A stretch of DNA of 64,000 nt from Karalla daura (lineage: Eukaryota; Chordata; Actinopteri; Chaetodontiformes; Leiognathidae). A program made the position numbers and the translations under genes. The number at the start of each line of letters is the position of its first letter. The first letter of the stretch is position 1. Below are positions 46,500-59,926 of the stretch, piece by piece. The stretch covers positions 186,001 through 250,000 of the forward strand of contig JANZKI010000043.1 of the NCBI GenBank assembly GCA_029224185.1, in the 5' to 3' direction. The notes beneath the pieces were generated by a model. It was not told the origin of the DNA, made no database searches, and saw only the letters and a list, made by a program, of their open reading frames with translations.

Positions 46500-48635
46500 C
46501 CCCAAATCGTGCGTTTGGACTCGCTCGTTCGGGGTCGGGATTTCGGCCGACAACGACAGGTCCGGGGTGGTCGTGTTTTTCACTTTCGGCGAGGGTTAAT
46601 ATCTCAGCTCCTGGACCACAGCCGGCCTCGGGATTGCTTTATCCAGTGAGCGTGGGCCACCCCGGAGGCGGCTCACACCCCAAATGGTGGGTTTGAGCTC
46701 GCTCGTTCGGGGTCAGGAAATCGGCTCAAAACGACAGGTTCGGGGTGGTCGTTTTTTTCACTTTCGGCGAGGGTTAATATCTCAGCTCCGGGACCACAGC
46801 CGGCCTCGGGATTGCTTTTTCCAGTGAGCGTGGGCCACCCCGGAGGCGGCTCACACCCCAAATGGTGGGTTTGAGCTCGCTCGTTCGGGGTCAGGAAATC
46901 GGCTCAAAACGACAGGTCCGGGGTGGTCGTTTTTTTCACTTTCGGCGAGGGTTAATATCTCATCTCCTGGACCACAGCCGGCCTCGGGATTGCTTTTTCC
47001 AGTGAGCGTGGGCCACCCCGGAGGCGGCTCACACCCCAAATCGTGCGTTTGGACTCATTCGTTCGGGGTCAGGATTTCGGCCGAAAACGACAGGTCCGGG
47101 GTGGTCGTTTTTTTCACTTTCGGCGAGGGTTAATATCTCAGCTCCGGGACCACAGCCGGCCTCGGGATTGCTTTTTCCAGTGAGCGTGGGCCACCCCGGA
47201 GGCGGCTCACACCCCAAATCGTGCGTTTGGACTCGTTCGTTCGGGGTCAGGATTTCGGCCGAAAACGACAGGTCCGGGGTGGTCGTTTTTTTCACTTTCG
47301 GCGAGGGTTAATATCTCAGCTCCGGGACCACAGCCGGCCTCGGGATTGCGTTTTCCAGTGAGCGTGGGCCACCCCGGAGGCGGCTCACACCCCAAATCGT
47401 GCGTTTGGACTCGCTCGTTCGGGGTCGGGATTTCGGCCGAAAACGACAGGTCCGGGGTGGTCGTTTTTTTCACTTTCGGCGAGGGTTAATATCTCAGCTC
47501 CTGGACCACAGCCGGCCTCGGGATTGCTTTATCCAGTGAGCGTGGGCCACCCCGGAGGCGGCTCACACCCCAAATGGTGGGTTTGAGCTCGCTCGTTCGG
47601 GGTCAGGAAATCGGCTCAAAACGACAGGTTCGGGGTGGTCGTTTTTTTCACTTTCGGCGAGGGTTAATATCTCATCTCCTGGACCACAGCCGGCCTCGGG
47701 ATTGCTTTTTCCAGTGAGCGTGGGCCACCCCGGAGGCGGCTCACACCCCAAATCGTGCGTTTGGACTCATTCGTTCGGGGTCAGGATTTCGGCCGAAAAC
47801 GACAGGTCCGGGGTGGTCGTTTTTTTCACTTTCGGCGAGGGTTAATATCTCAGCTCCGGGACCACAGCCGGCCTCGGGATTGCTTTTTCCAGTGAGCGTG
47901 GGCCACCCCGGAGGCGGCTCACACCCCAAATCGTGCGTTTGGACTCGTTCGTTCGGGGTCAGGATTTCGGCCGAAAACGACAGGTCCGGGGTGGTCGTTT
48001 TTTTCACTTTCGGCGAGGGTTAATATCTCAGCTCCGGGACCACAGCCGGCCTCGGGATTGCGTTTTCCAGTGAGCGTGGGCCACCCCGGAGGCGGCTCAC
48101 ACCCCAAATCGTGCGTTTGGACTCGCTCGTTCGGGGTCGGGATTTCGGCCGAAAACGACAGGTCCGGGGTGGTCGTTTTTTTCACTTTCGGCGAGGGTTA
48201 ATATCTCAGCTCCTGGACCACAGCCGGCCTCGGGATTGCTTTATCCAGTGAGCGTGGGCCACCCCGGAGGCGGCTCACACCCCAAATCGTGCGTTTGGAC
48301 TCGCTCGCGAGGGGTCGGGATTTCGGCCGAAAACGACAGGTCCGGGGTGGTCGCTTTTTTCACTTTCGGCGAGGGTTAATATCTCAGCTCCGGGACCACA
48401 GCCGGCCTCGGGATTGCTTTTTCCAGTGAGCGTGGGCCACCCCGGAGGCGGCTCACACCCCAAATCGTGCGTTTGGACTCATTCGTTCGGGGTCAGGATT
48501 TCGGCCGAAAACGACAGGTCCGGGGTGGTCGTTTTTTTCACTTTCGGCGAGGGTTAACATCTCAGCTCCGGGACCACAGCCGGCCTCGGGATTGCTTTTT
48601 CCAGTGAGCGTGGGCCACCCTGGAGGCGGCTCACA

Positions 48636-48936
48636 CCCCAAATCGTGCGTTTGGACTCGCTCGCGAGGGGTCGGGATTTCGGCCAAAACGACTGGTCCGG
48701 GATGGTCATTTTTTTACCTTTCGGCGAGCTTTAAAATCTCAGCTCCAGGATCAAATGATCCTGGAGATCCTGGAGATTTTAAAGCTCGCCGAAAGTGAAA
48801 AAGTGAAAAAAACGACCACCCCGGACCTGTGGTTTTTTTCACTTTCGGCGAGCTTTGATATCTCAGCTCCAGGATCAAATCCGGCATCGGGATTGCGTTT
48901 TCCAGTGACCGTGGGCCACCCCGGAGGCGGCTCACA
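48636..48936. repeat. Foldback unit R-2 (301 bp, rearranged centre)
   Basis: The centre is the same as R-1, but upstream it has CCCTGG and the GTTAAC A monomer typical of M units. It is a recombinant of an M left side and an R-1 right side. Confidence 0.92.
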
Positions 48937-49114
48937 CCCCAAATCGTGCGTTTGGACTCGCTCGTTCGGGGTCGGGATTTCGGCCGAAAACGACAGGTCC
49001 GGGGTGGTCGTTTTTTTCACTTTCGGCGAGGGTTAATATCTCAGCTCCGGGACCACAGCCGGCCTCGGGATTGCGTTTTCCAGTGACCGTGGGCCACCCC
49101 GGAGGCGGCTCACA

Positions 49115-49435
49115 CCCCAAATCGTGCGTTTGGACTCGCTCGCGAGGGGTCGGGATTTCGGCCAAAACGACTGGTCCGGGATGGTCATTTTTTTACCTTT
49201 CGGCGAGCTTTAAAATCTCAGCTCCAGGATCAAATGATCCTGGAGCTCCAGGATCAAATGATCCTGGAGCTGAGATTTTAAAGCTCGCCGAAAGTGAAAA
49301 AGTGAAAAAAACGACCACCCCGGACCTGTGGTTTTTTTCACTTTCGGCGAGCTTTGATATCTCAGCTCCAGGATCAAATCCGGCATCGGGATTGCGTTTT
49401 CCAGTGACCGTGGGCCACCCCGGAGGCGGCTCACA
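49115..49435. repeat. Foldback unit L-23
   Basis: 2936 bp after L-22. Confidence 0.94.
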
Positions 49436-51749
49436 CCCCAAATCGTGCGTTTGGACTCGCTCGTTCGGGGTCGGGATTTCGGCCGACAACGACAGGTCCG
49501 GGGTGGTCGTTTTTTTCACTTTCGGCGAGGGTTAATATCTCAGCTCCTGGACCACAGCCGGCCTCGGGATTGCTTTATCCAGTGAGCGTGGGCCACCCCG
49601 GAGGCGGCTCACACCCCAAATGGTGGGTTTGAGCTCGCTCGTTCGGGGTCAGGAAATCGGCTCAAAACGACAGGTTCGGGGTGGTCGTTTTTTTCACTTT
49701 CGGCGAGGGTTAATATCTCAGCTCCGGGACCACAGCCGGCCTCGGGATTGCTTTTTCCAGTGAGCGTGGGCCACCCCGGAGGCGGCTCACACCCCAAATG
49801 GTGGGTTTGAGCTCGCTCGTTCGGGGTCAGGAAATCGGCTCAAAACGACAGGTCCGGGGTGGTCGTTTTTTTCACTTTCGGCGAGGGTTAATATCTCATC
49901 TCCTGGACCACAGCCGGCCTCGGGATTGCTTTTTCCAGTGAGCGTGGGCCACCCCGGAGGCGGCTCACACCCCAAATCGTGCGTTTGGACTCATTCGTTC
50001 GGGGTCAGGATTTCGGCCGAAAACGACAGGTCCGGGGTGGTCGTTTTTTTCACTTTCGGCGAGGGTTAATATCTCAGCTCCGGGACCACAGCCGGCCTCG
50101 GGATTGCTTTTTCCAGTGAGCGTGGGCCACCCCGGAGGCGGCTCACACCCCAAATCGTGCGTTTGGACTCGTTCGTTCGGGGTCAGGATTTCGGCCGAAA
50201 ACGACAGGTCCGGGGTGGTCGTTTTTTTCACTTTCGGCGAGGGTTAATATCTCAGCTCCGGGACCACAGCCGGCCTCGGGATTGCGTTTTCCAGTGAGCG
50301 TGGGCCACCCCGGAGGCGGCTCACACCCCAAATCGTGCGTTTGGACTCGCTCGTTCGGGGTCGGGATTTCGGCCGAAAACGACAGGTCCGGGGTGGTCGT
50401 TTTTTTCACTTTCGGCGAGGGTTAATATCTCAGCTCCTGGACCACAGCCGGCCTCGGGATTGCTTTATCCAGTGAGCGTGGGCCACCCCGGAGGCGGCTC
50501 ACACCCCAAATGGTGGGTTTGAGCTCGCTCGTTCGGGGTCAGGAAATCGGCTCAAAACGACAGGTTCGGGGTGGTCGTTTTTTTCACTTTCGGCGAGGGT
50601 TAATATCTCAGCTCCGGGACCACAGCCGGCCTCGGGATTGCTTTTTCCAGTGAGCGTGGGCCACCCCGGAGGCGGCTCACACCCCAAATGGTGGGTTTGA
50701 GCTCGCTCGTTCGGGGTCAGGAAATCGGCTCAAAACGACAGGTCCGGGGTGGTCGTTTTTTTCACTTTCGGCGAGGGTTAATATCTCATCTCCTGGACCA
50801 CAGCCGGCCTCGGGATTGCTTTTTCCAGTGAGCGTGGGCCACCCCGGAGGCGGCTCACACCCCAAATCGTGCGTTTGGACTCATTCGTTCGGGGTCAGGA
50901 TTTCGGCCGAAAACGACAGGTCCGGGGTGGTCGTTTTTTTCACTTTCGGCGAGGGTTAATATCTCAGCTCCGGGACCACAGCCGGCCTCGGGATTGCTTT
51001 TTCCAGTGAGCGTGGGCCACCCCGGAGGCGGCTCACACCCCAAATCGTGCGTTTGGACTCGTTCGTTCGGGGTCAGGATTTCGGCCGAAAACGACAGGTC
51101 CGGGGTGGTCGTTTTTTTCACTTTCGGCGAGGGTTAATATCTCAGCTCCGGGACCACAGCCGGCCTCGGGATTGCGTTTTCCAGTGAGCGTGGGCCACCC
51201 CGGAGGCGGCTCACACCCCAAATCGTGCGTTTGGACTCGCTCGTTCGGGGTCGGGATTTCGGCCGAAAACGACAGGTCCGGGGTGGTCGTTTTTTTCACT
51301 TTCGGCGAGGGTTAATATCTCAGCTCCTGGACCACAGCCGGCCTCGGGATTGCTTTATCCAGTGAGCGTGGGCCACCCCGGAGGCGGCTCACACCCCAAA
51401 TCGTGCGTTTGGACTCGCTCGCGAGGGGTCGGGATTTCGGCCGAAAACGACAGGTCCGGGGTGGTCGCTTTTTTCACTTTCGGCGAGGGTTAATATCTCA
51501 GCTCCGGGACCACAGCCGGCCTCGGGATTGCTTTTTCCAGTGAGCGTGGGCCACCCCGGAGGCGGCTCACACCCCAAATCGTGCGTTTGGACTCATTCGT
51601 TCGGGGTCAGGATTTCGGCCGAAAACGACAGGTCCGGGGTGGTCGTTTTTTTCACTTTCGGCGAGGGTTAACATCTCAGCTCCGGGACCACAGCCGGCCT
51701 CGGGATTGCTTTTTCCAGTGAGCGTGGGCCACCCTGGAGGCGGCTCACA

Positions 51750-51926
51750 CCCCAAATCGTGCGTTTGGACTCGCTCGCGAGGGGTCGGGATTTCGGCCAA
51801 AACGACTGGTCCGGGATGGTCATTTTTTTACCTTTCGGCGAGGGTTAATATCTCAGCTCCGGGACCACAGCCGGCCTCGGGATTGCGTTTTCCAGTGACC
51901 GTGGGCCACCCCGGAGGCGGCTCACA
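51750..51926 (+). repeat. Foldback-less F unit 3 (177 bp)
   Basis: It has CCCTGG and the GTTAAC A monomer upstream, as M units do, but its left arm joins GAGGGTTAATATC directly at CTTTCGGCGAG. The next monomer (51927) is the hybrid-tail E that normally follows M and A. The deletion relative to block 10 is 298 bp, with the join in the shared TTTCGGCGAG. The breakpoint differs from that at 4873. Confidence 0.93.
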
Positions 51927-52282
51927 CCCCAAATCGTGCGTTTGGACTCGCTCGCGAGGGGTCGGGATTTCGGCCGAAAACGACAGGTCCGGGGTGGTCG
52001 TTTTTTTCACATTCGGCGAGGGTTAATATCTCAGCTCCAGGATCAAATCAGGCCTCGGGATTGCTTTTTCCAGTGAGCGTGGGCCACCCCAGAGGCGGCT
52101 CACACCCCAAATCGTGCGTTTGGACTCGCTCGTTCGGGGTCAGGATTTCGGCCGAAAACGACAGGTCCGGGGTGGTCGTTTTTTTCACTTTCGGCGAGGG
52201 TTAATATCTCAGCTCCGGGACCACAGCCGGCCTCGGGATTGCTTTTTCCAGTGAGCGTGGGCCACCCCGGAGGCGGCTCACA

Positions 52283-52579
52283 CCCCAAATCGTGCGTTTG
52301 GACTCGCTCGCGAGGGGTCGGGATTTCGGCCAAAACGACTGGTCCGGGATGGTCATTTTTTTACCTTTCGGCGAGCTTTAAAATCTCAGCTCCAGGATCA
52401 AATGATCCTGGAGCTGAGATTTTAAAGCTCGCCGAAAGTGAAAAAGTGAAAAAAACGACCACCCCGGACCTGTGGTTTTTTTCACTTTCGGCGAGCTTTG
52501 ATATCTCAGCTCCAGGATCAAATCCGGCATCGGGATTGCGTTTTCCAGTGACCGTGGGCCACCCCGGAGGCGGCTCACA
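52283..52579. repeat. Foldback unit M-9
   Basis: Preceded by G and followed by D*, the context of an L unit, so the 24-bp unit was probably lost here or converted to M. Confidence 0.93.
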
Positions 52580-54893
52580 CCCCAAATCGTGCGTTTGGAC
52601 TCGCTCGTTCGGGGTCGGGATTTCGGCCGACAACGACAGGTCCGGGGTGGTCGTTTTTTTCACTTTCGGCGAGGGTTAATATCTCAGCTCCTGGACCACA
52701 GCCGGCCTCGGGATTGCTTTATCCAGTGAGCGTGGGCCACCCCGGAGGCGGCTCACACCCCAAATGGTGGGTTTGAGCTCGCTCGTTCGGGGTCAGGAAA
52801 TCGGCTCAAAACGACAGGTCCGGGGTGGTCGTTTTTGTCACTTTCGGCGAGGGTTAATATCTCAGCTCCGGGACCACAGCCGGCCTCGGGATTGCTTTTT
52901 CCAGTGAGCGTGGGCCACCCCGGAGGCGGCTCACACCCCAAATCGTGCGTTTGGACTCATTCGTTCGGGGTCAGGATTTCGGCCGAAAACGACAGGTCCG
53001 GGGTGGTCGTTTTTTTCACTTTCGGCGAGGGTTAATATCTCAGCTCCGGGACCACAGCCGGCCTCGGGATTGCTTTTTCCAGTGAGCGTGGGCCACCCCG
53101 GAGGCGGCTCACACCCCAAATCGTGCGTTTGGACTCGTTCGTTCGGGGTCAGGATTTCGGCCGAAAACGACAGGTCCGGGGTGGTCGTTTTTTTCACTTT
53201 CGGCGAGGGTTAATATCTCAGCTCCGGGACCACAGCCGGCCTCGGGATTGCGTTTTCCAGTGAGCGTGGGCCACCCCGGAGGCGGCTCACACCCCAAATC
53301 GTGCGTTTGGACTCGCTCGTTCGGGGTCGGGATTTCGGCCGAAAACGACAGGTTCGGGGTGGTCGTTTTTTTCACTTTCGGCGAGGGTTAATATCTCAGC
53401 TCCGGGACCACAGCCGGCCTCGGGATTGCTTTTTCCAGTGAGCGTGGGCCACCCCGGAGGCGGCTCACACCCCAAATGGTGGGTTTGAGCTCGCTCGTTC
53501 GGGGTCAGGAAATCGGCTCAAAACGACAGGTCCGGGGTGGTCGTTTTTTTCACTTTCGGCGAGGGTTAATATCTCATCTCCTGGACCACAGCCGGCCTCG
53601 GGATTGCTTTTTCCAGTGAGCGTGGGCCACCCCGGAGGCGGCTCACACCCCAAATCGTGCGTTTGGACTCATTCGTTCGGGGTCAGGATTTCGGCCGAAA
53701 ACGACAGGTCCGGGGTGGTCGTTTTTTTCACTTTCGGCGAGGGTTAATATCTCAGCTCCGGGACCACAGCCGGCCTCGGGATTGCTTTTTCCAGTGAGCG
53801 TGGGCCACCCCGGAGGCGGCTCACACCCCAAATCGTGCGTTTGGACTCGTTCGTTCGGGGTCAGGATTTCGGCCGAAAACGACAGGTCCGGGGTGGTCGT
53901 TTTTTTCACTTTCGGCGAGGGTTAATATCTCAGCTCCGGGACCACAGCCGGCCTCGGGATTGCGTTTTCCAGTGAGCGTGGGCCACCCCGGAGGCGGCTC
54001 ACACCCCAAATCGTGCGTTTGGACTCGCTCGTTCGGGGTCGGGATTTCGGCCGAAAACGACAGGTCCGGGGTGGTCGTTTTTTTCACTTTCGGCGAGGGT
54101 TAATATCTCAGCTCCTGGACCACAGCCGGCCTCGGGATTGCTTTATCCAGTGAGCGTGGGCCACCCCGGAGGCGGCTCACACCCCAAATCGTGCGTTTGG
54201 ACTCGCTCGCGAGGGGTCGGGATTTCGGCCGAAAACGACAGGTCCGGGGTGGTCGCTTTTTTCACTTTCGGCGAGGGTTAATATCTCAGCTCCGGGACCA
54301 CAGCCGGCCTCGGGATTGCTTTTTCCAGTGAGCGTGGGCCACCCCGGAGGCGGCTCACACCCCAAATCGTGCGTTTGGACTCATTCGTTCGGGGTCAGGA
54401 TTTCGGCCGAAAACGACAGGTCCGGGGTGGTCGTTTTTTTCACTTTCGGCGAGGGTTAATATCTCAGCTCCTGGACCACAGCCGGCCTCGGGATTGCTTT
54501 ATCCAGTGAGCGTGGGCCACCCCGGAGGCGGCTCACACCCCAAATCGTGCGTTTGGACTCGCTCGCGAGGGGTCGGGATTTCGGCCGAAAACGACAGGTC
54601 CGGGGTGGTCGTTTTTTTCACATTCGGCGAGGGTTAATATCTCAGCTCCAGGATCAAATCAGGCCTCGGGATTGCTTTTTCCAGTGAGCGTGGGCCACCC
54701 CAGAGGCGGCTCACACCCCAAATCGTGCGTTTGGACTCGCTCGTTCGGGGTCAGGATTTCGGCCGAAAACGACAGGTCCGGGGTGGTCGTTTTTTTCACT
54801 TTCGGCGAGGGTTAATATCTCAGCTCCGGGACCACAGCCGGCCTCGGGATTGCTTTTTCCAGTGACCGTGGGCCACCCCGGAGGCGGCTCACA

Positions 54894-55214
54894 CCCCAAA
54901 TCGTGCGTTTGGACTCGCTCGCGAGGGGTCGGGATTTCGGCCAAAACGACTGGTCCGGGATGGTCATTTTTTTACCTTTCGGCGAGCTTTAAAATCTCAG
55001 CTCCAGGATCAAATGATCCTGGAGCTCCAGGATCAAATGATCCTGGAGCTGAGATTTTAAAGCTCGCCGAAAGTGAAAAAGTGAAAAAAACGACCACCCC
55101 GGACCTGTGGTTTTTTTCACTTTCGGCGAGCTTTGATATCTCAGCTCCAGGATCAAATCCGGCATCGGGATTGCGTTTTCCAGTGACCGTGGGCCACCCC
55201 GGAGGCGGCTCACA
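54894..55214. repeat. Foldback unit L-24
   Basis: Preceded by a G monomer with an unusual GCTTTTTCCAGTGACCG tail join. Confidence 0.93.
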
Positions 55215-57172
55215 CCCCAAATCGTGCGTTTGGACTCGCTCGTTCGGGGTCGGGATTTCGGCCGACAACGACAGGTCCGGGGTGGTCGTTTTTTTCACTT
55301 TCGGCGAGGGTTAATATCTCAGCTCCTGGACCACAGCCGGCCTCGGGATTGCTTTATCCAGTGAGCGTGGGCCACCCCGGAGGCGGCTCACACCCCAAAT
55401 GGTGGGTTTGAGCTCGCTCGTTCGGGGTCAGGAAATCGGCTCAAAACGACAGGTCCGGGGTGGTCGTTTTTGTCACTTTCGGCGAGGGTTAATATCTCAG
55501 CTCCGGGACCACAGCCGGCCTCGGGATTGCTTTTTCCAGTGAGCGTGGGCCACCCCGGAGGCGGCTCACACCCCAAATCGTGCGTTTGGACTCATTCGTT
55601 CGGGGTCAGGATTTCGGCCGAAAACGACAGGTCCGGGGTGGTCGTTTTTTTCACTTTCGGCGAGGGTTAATATCTCAGCTCCGGGACCACAGCCGGCCTC
55701 GGGATTGCTTTTTCCAGTGAGCGTGGGCCACCCCGGAGGCGGCTCACACCCCAAATCGTGCGTTTGGACTCGTTCGTTCGGGGTCAGGATTTCGGCCGAA
55801 AACGACAGGTCCGGGGTGGTCGTTTTTTTCACTTTCGGCGAGGGTTAATATCTCAGCTCCGGGACCACAGCCGGCCTCGGGATTGCGTTTTCCAGTGAGC
55901 GTGGGCCACCCCGGAGGCGGCTCACACCCCAAATCGTGCGTTTGGACTCGCTCGTTCGGGGTCGGGATTTCGGCCGAAAACGACAGGTTCGGGGTGGTCG
56001 TTTTTTTCACTTTCGGCGAGGGTTAATATCTCAGCTCCGGGACCACAGCCGGCCTCGGGATTGCTTTTTCCAGTGAGCGTGGGCCACCCCGGAGGCGGCT
56101 CACACCCCAAATGGTGGGTTTGAGCTCGCTCGTTCGGGGTCAGGAAATCGGCTCAAAACGACAGGTCCGGGGTGGTCGTTTTTTTCACTTTCGGCGAGGG
56201 TTAATATCTCATCTCCTGGACCACAGCCGGCCTCGGGATTGCTTTTTCCAGTGAGCGTGGGCCACCCCGGAGGCGGCTCACACCCCAAATCGTGCGTTTG
56301 GACTCATTCGTTCGGGGTCAGGATTTCGGCCGAAAACGACAGGTCCGGGGTGGTCGTTTTTTTCACTTTCGGCGAGGGTTAATATCTCAGCTCCGGGACC
56401 ACAGCCGGCCTCGGGATTGCTTTTTCCAGTGAGCGTGGGCCACCCCGGAGGCGGCTCACACCCCAAATCGTGCGTTTGGACTCGTTCGTTCGGGGTCAGG
56501 ATTTCGGCCGAAAACGACAGGTCCGGGGTGGTCGTTTTTTTCACTTTCGGCGAGGGTTAATATCTCAGCTCCGGGACCACAGCCGGCCTCGGGATTGCGT
56601 TTTCCAGTGAGCGTGGGCCACCCCGGAGGCGGCTCACACCCCAAATCGTGCGTTTGGACTCGCTCGCGAGGGGTCGGGATTTCGGCCGAAAACGACAGGT
56701 CCGGGGTGGTCGTTTTTTTCACTTTCGGCGAGGGTTAATATCTCAGCTCCTGGACCACAGCCGGCCTCGGGATTGCTTTATCCAGTGAGCGTGGGCCACC
56801 CCGGAGGCGGCTCACACCCCAAATCGTGCGTTTGGACTCGCTCGCGAGGGGTCGGGATTTCGGCCGAAAACGACAGGTCCGGGGTGGTCGCTTTTTTCAC
56901 TTTCGGCGAGGGTTAATATCTCAGCTCCGGGACCACAGCCGGCCTCGGGATTGCTTTTTCCAGTGAGCGTGGGCCACCCCGGAGGCGGCTCACACCCCAA
57001 ATCGTGCGTTTGGACTCATTCGTTCGGGGTCAGGATTTCGGCCGAAAACGACAGGTCCGGGGTGGTCGTTTTTTTCACTTTCGGCGAGGGTTAACATCTC
57101 AGCTCCGGGACCACAGCCGGCCTCGGGATTGCTTTTTCCAGTGAGCGTGGGCCACCCTGGAGGCGGCTCACA

Positions 57173-57469
57173 CCCCAAATCGTGCGTTTGGACTCGCTCG
57201 CGAGGGGTCGGGATTTCGGCCAAAACGACTGGTCCGGGATGGTCATTTTTTTACCTTTCGGCGAGCTTTAAAATCTCAGCTCCAGGATCAAATGATCCTG
57301 GAGCTGAGATTTTAAAGCTCGCCGAAAGTGAAAAAGTGAAAAAAACGACCACCCCGGACCTGTGGTTTTTTTCACTTTCGGCGAGCTTTGATATCTCAGC
57401 TCCAGGATCAAATCCGGCATCGGGATTGCTTTTTCCAGTGAGCGTGGGCCACCCCGGAGGCGGCTCACA
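57173..57469. repeat. Foldback unit M-10
   Basis: CCCTGG and GTTAAC markers upstream. Confidence 0.94.
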
Positions 57470-57647
57470 CCCCAAATCGTGCGTTTGGACTCATTCGTTC
57501 GGGGTCAGGATTTCGGCCGAAAACGACAGGTCCGGGGTGGTCGTTTTTTTCACTTTCGGCGAGGGTTAATATCTCAGCTCCGGGACCACAGCCGGCCTCG
57601 GGATTGCTTTTTCCAGTGAGCGTGGGCCACCCCGGAGGCGGCTCACA

Positions 57648-57968
57648 CCCCAAATCGTGCGTTTGGACTCGCTCGCGAGGGGTCGGGATTTCGGCCAAAA
57701 CGACTGGTCCGGGATGGTCATTTTTTTACCTTTCGGCGAGCTTTAAAATCTCAGCTCCAGGATCAAATGATCCTGGAGCTCCAGGATCAAATGATCCTGG
57801 AGCTGAGATTTTAAAGCTCGCCGAAAGTGAAAAAGTGAAAAAAACGACCACCCCGGACCTGTGGTTTTTTTCACTTTCGGCGAGCTTTGATATCTCAGCT
57901 CCAGGATCAAATCCGGCATCGGGATTGCGTTTTCCAGTGACCGTGGGCCACCCCGGAGGCGGCTCACA
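57648..57968. repeat. Foldback unit L-25
   Basis: 475 bp after M-10; followed by D*. Confidence 0.94.
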
Positions 57969-59926
57969 CCCCAAATCGTGCGTTTGGACTCGCTCGTTCG
58001 GGGTCGGGATTTCGGCCGACAACGACAGGTCCGGGGTGGTCGTTTTTTTCACTTTCGGCGAGGGTTAATATCTCAGCTCCTGGACCACAGCCGGCCTCGG
58101 GATTGCTTTATCCAGTGAGCGTGGGCCACCCCGGAGGCGGCTCACACCCCAAATGGTGGGTTTGAGCTCGCTCGTTCGGGGTCAGGAAATCGGCTCAAAA
58201 CGACAGGTCCGGGGTGGTCGTTTTTGTCACTTTCGGCGAGGGTTAATATCTCAGCTCCGGGACCACAGCCGGCCTCGGGATTGCTTTTTCCAGTGAGCGT
58301 GGGCCACCCCGGAGGCGGCTCACACCCCAAATCGTGCGTTTGGACTCATTCGTTCGGGGTCAGGATTTCGGCCGAAAACGACAGGTCCGGGGTGGTCGTT
58401 TTTTTCACTTTCGGCGAGGGTTAATATCTCAGCTCCGGGACCACAGCCGGCCTCGGGATTGCTTTTTCCAGTGAGCGTGGGCCACCCCGGAGGCGGCTCA
58501 CACCCCAAATCGTGCGTTTGGACTCGTTCGTTCGGGGTCAGGATTTCGGCCGAAAACGACAGGTCCGGGGTGGTCGTTTTTTTCACTTTCGGCGAGGGTT
58601 AATATCTCAGCTCCGGGACCACAGCCGGCCTCGGGATTGCGTTTTCCAGTGAGCGTGGGCCACCCCGGAGGCGGCTCACACCCCAAATCGTGCGTTTGGA
58701 CTCGCTCGTTCGGGGTCGGGATTTCGGCCGAAAACGACAGGTTCGGGGTGGTCGTTTTTTTCACTTTCGGCGAGGGTTAATATCTCAGCTCCGGGACCAC
58801 AGCCGGCCTCGGGATTGCTTTTTCCAGTGAGCGTGGGCCACCCCGGAGGCGGCTCACACCCCAAATGGTGGGTTTGAGCTCGCTCGTTCGGGGTCAGGAA
58901 ATCGGCTCAAAACGACAGGTCCGGGGTGGTCGTTTTTTTCACTTTCGGCGAGGGTTAATATCTCATCTCCTGGACCACAGCCGGCCTCGGGATTGCTTTT
59001 TCCAGTGAGCGTGGGCCACCCCGGAGGCGGCTCACACCCCAAATCGTGCGTTTGGACTCATTCGTTCGGGGTCAGGATTTCGGCCGAAAACGACAGGTCC
59101 GGGGTGGTCGTTTTTTTCACTTTCGGCGAGGGTTAATATCTCAGCTCCGGGACCACAGCCGGCCTCGGGATTGCTTTTTCCAGTGAGCGTGGGCCACCCC
59201 GGAGGCGGCTCACACCCCAAATCGTGCGTTTGGACTCGTTCGTTCGGGGTCAGGATTTCGGCCGAAAACGACAGGTCCGGGGTGGTCGTTTTTTTCACTT
59301 TCGGCGAGGGTTAATATCTCAGCTCCGGGACCACAGCCGGCCTCGGGATTGCGTTTTCCAGTGAGCGTGGGCCACCCCGGAGGCGGCTCACACCCCAAAT
59401 CGTGCGTTTGGACTCGCTCGCGAGGGGTCGGGATTTCGGCCGAAAACGACAGGTCCGGGGTGGTCGTTTTTTTCACTTTCGGCGAGGGTTAATATCTCAG
59501 CTCCTGGACCACAGCCGGCCTCGGGATTGCTTTATCCAGTGAGCGTGGGCCACCCCGGAGGCGGCTCACACCCCAAATCGTGCGTTTGGACTCGCTCGCG
59601 AGGGGTCGGGATTTCGGCCGAAAACGACAGGTCCGGGGTGGTCGCTTTTTTCACTTTCGGCGAGGGTTAATATCTCAGCTCCGGGACCACAGCCGGCCTC
59701 GGGATTGCTTTTTCCAGTGAGCGTGGGCCACCCCGGAGGCGGCTCACACCCCAAATCGTGCGTTTGGACTCATTCGTTCGGGGTCAGGATTTCGGCCGAA
59801 AACGACAGGTCCGGGGTGGTCGTTTTTTTCACTTTCGGCGAGGGTTAACATCTCAGCTCCGGGACCACAGCCGGCCTCGGGATTGCTTTTTCCAGTGAGC
59901 GTGGGCCACCCTGGAGGCGGCTCACA

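Larger units (their letters stand above)
45700..51749 (+). repeat. Block 11: 2936/3114-bp HOR with rearranged foldback
   Basis: Each copy starts with a 301-bp foldback (45700, 48636) whose palindrome centre has lost 20 bp. A D monomer and an L foldback follow (46179, 49115), then 12 or 13 monomers. The second copy has one extra C monomer, so the period rises from 2936 to 3114 bp. Confidence 0.93.
51750..57172 (+). repeat. Block 12: deletion-led block with 2635-bp relation
   Basis: It opens with an F unit that lost its foldback (51750, 177 bp), then E with CACATTCGG, G, and an M foldback at 52283. Thirteen monomers later comes L at 54894. The monomers from 52758 reappear from 55393 at +2635 bp. 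The unit order at 52758-54893 also matches 43386-45699, with an offset of 9372 bp that shifts by 178 bp after the duplicated C monomer. Confidence 0.88.
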
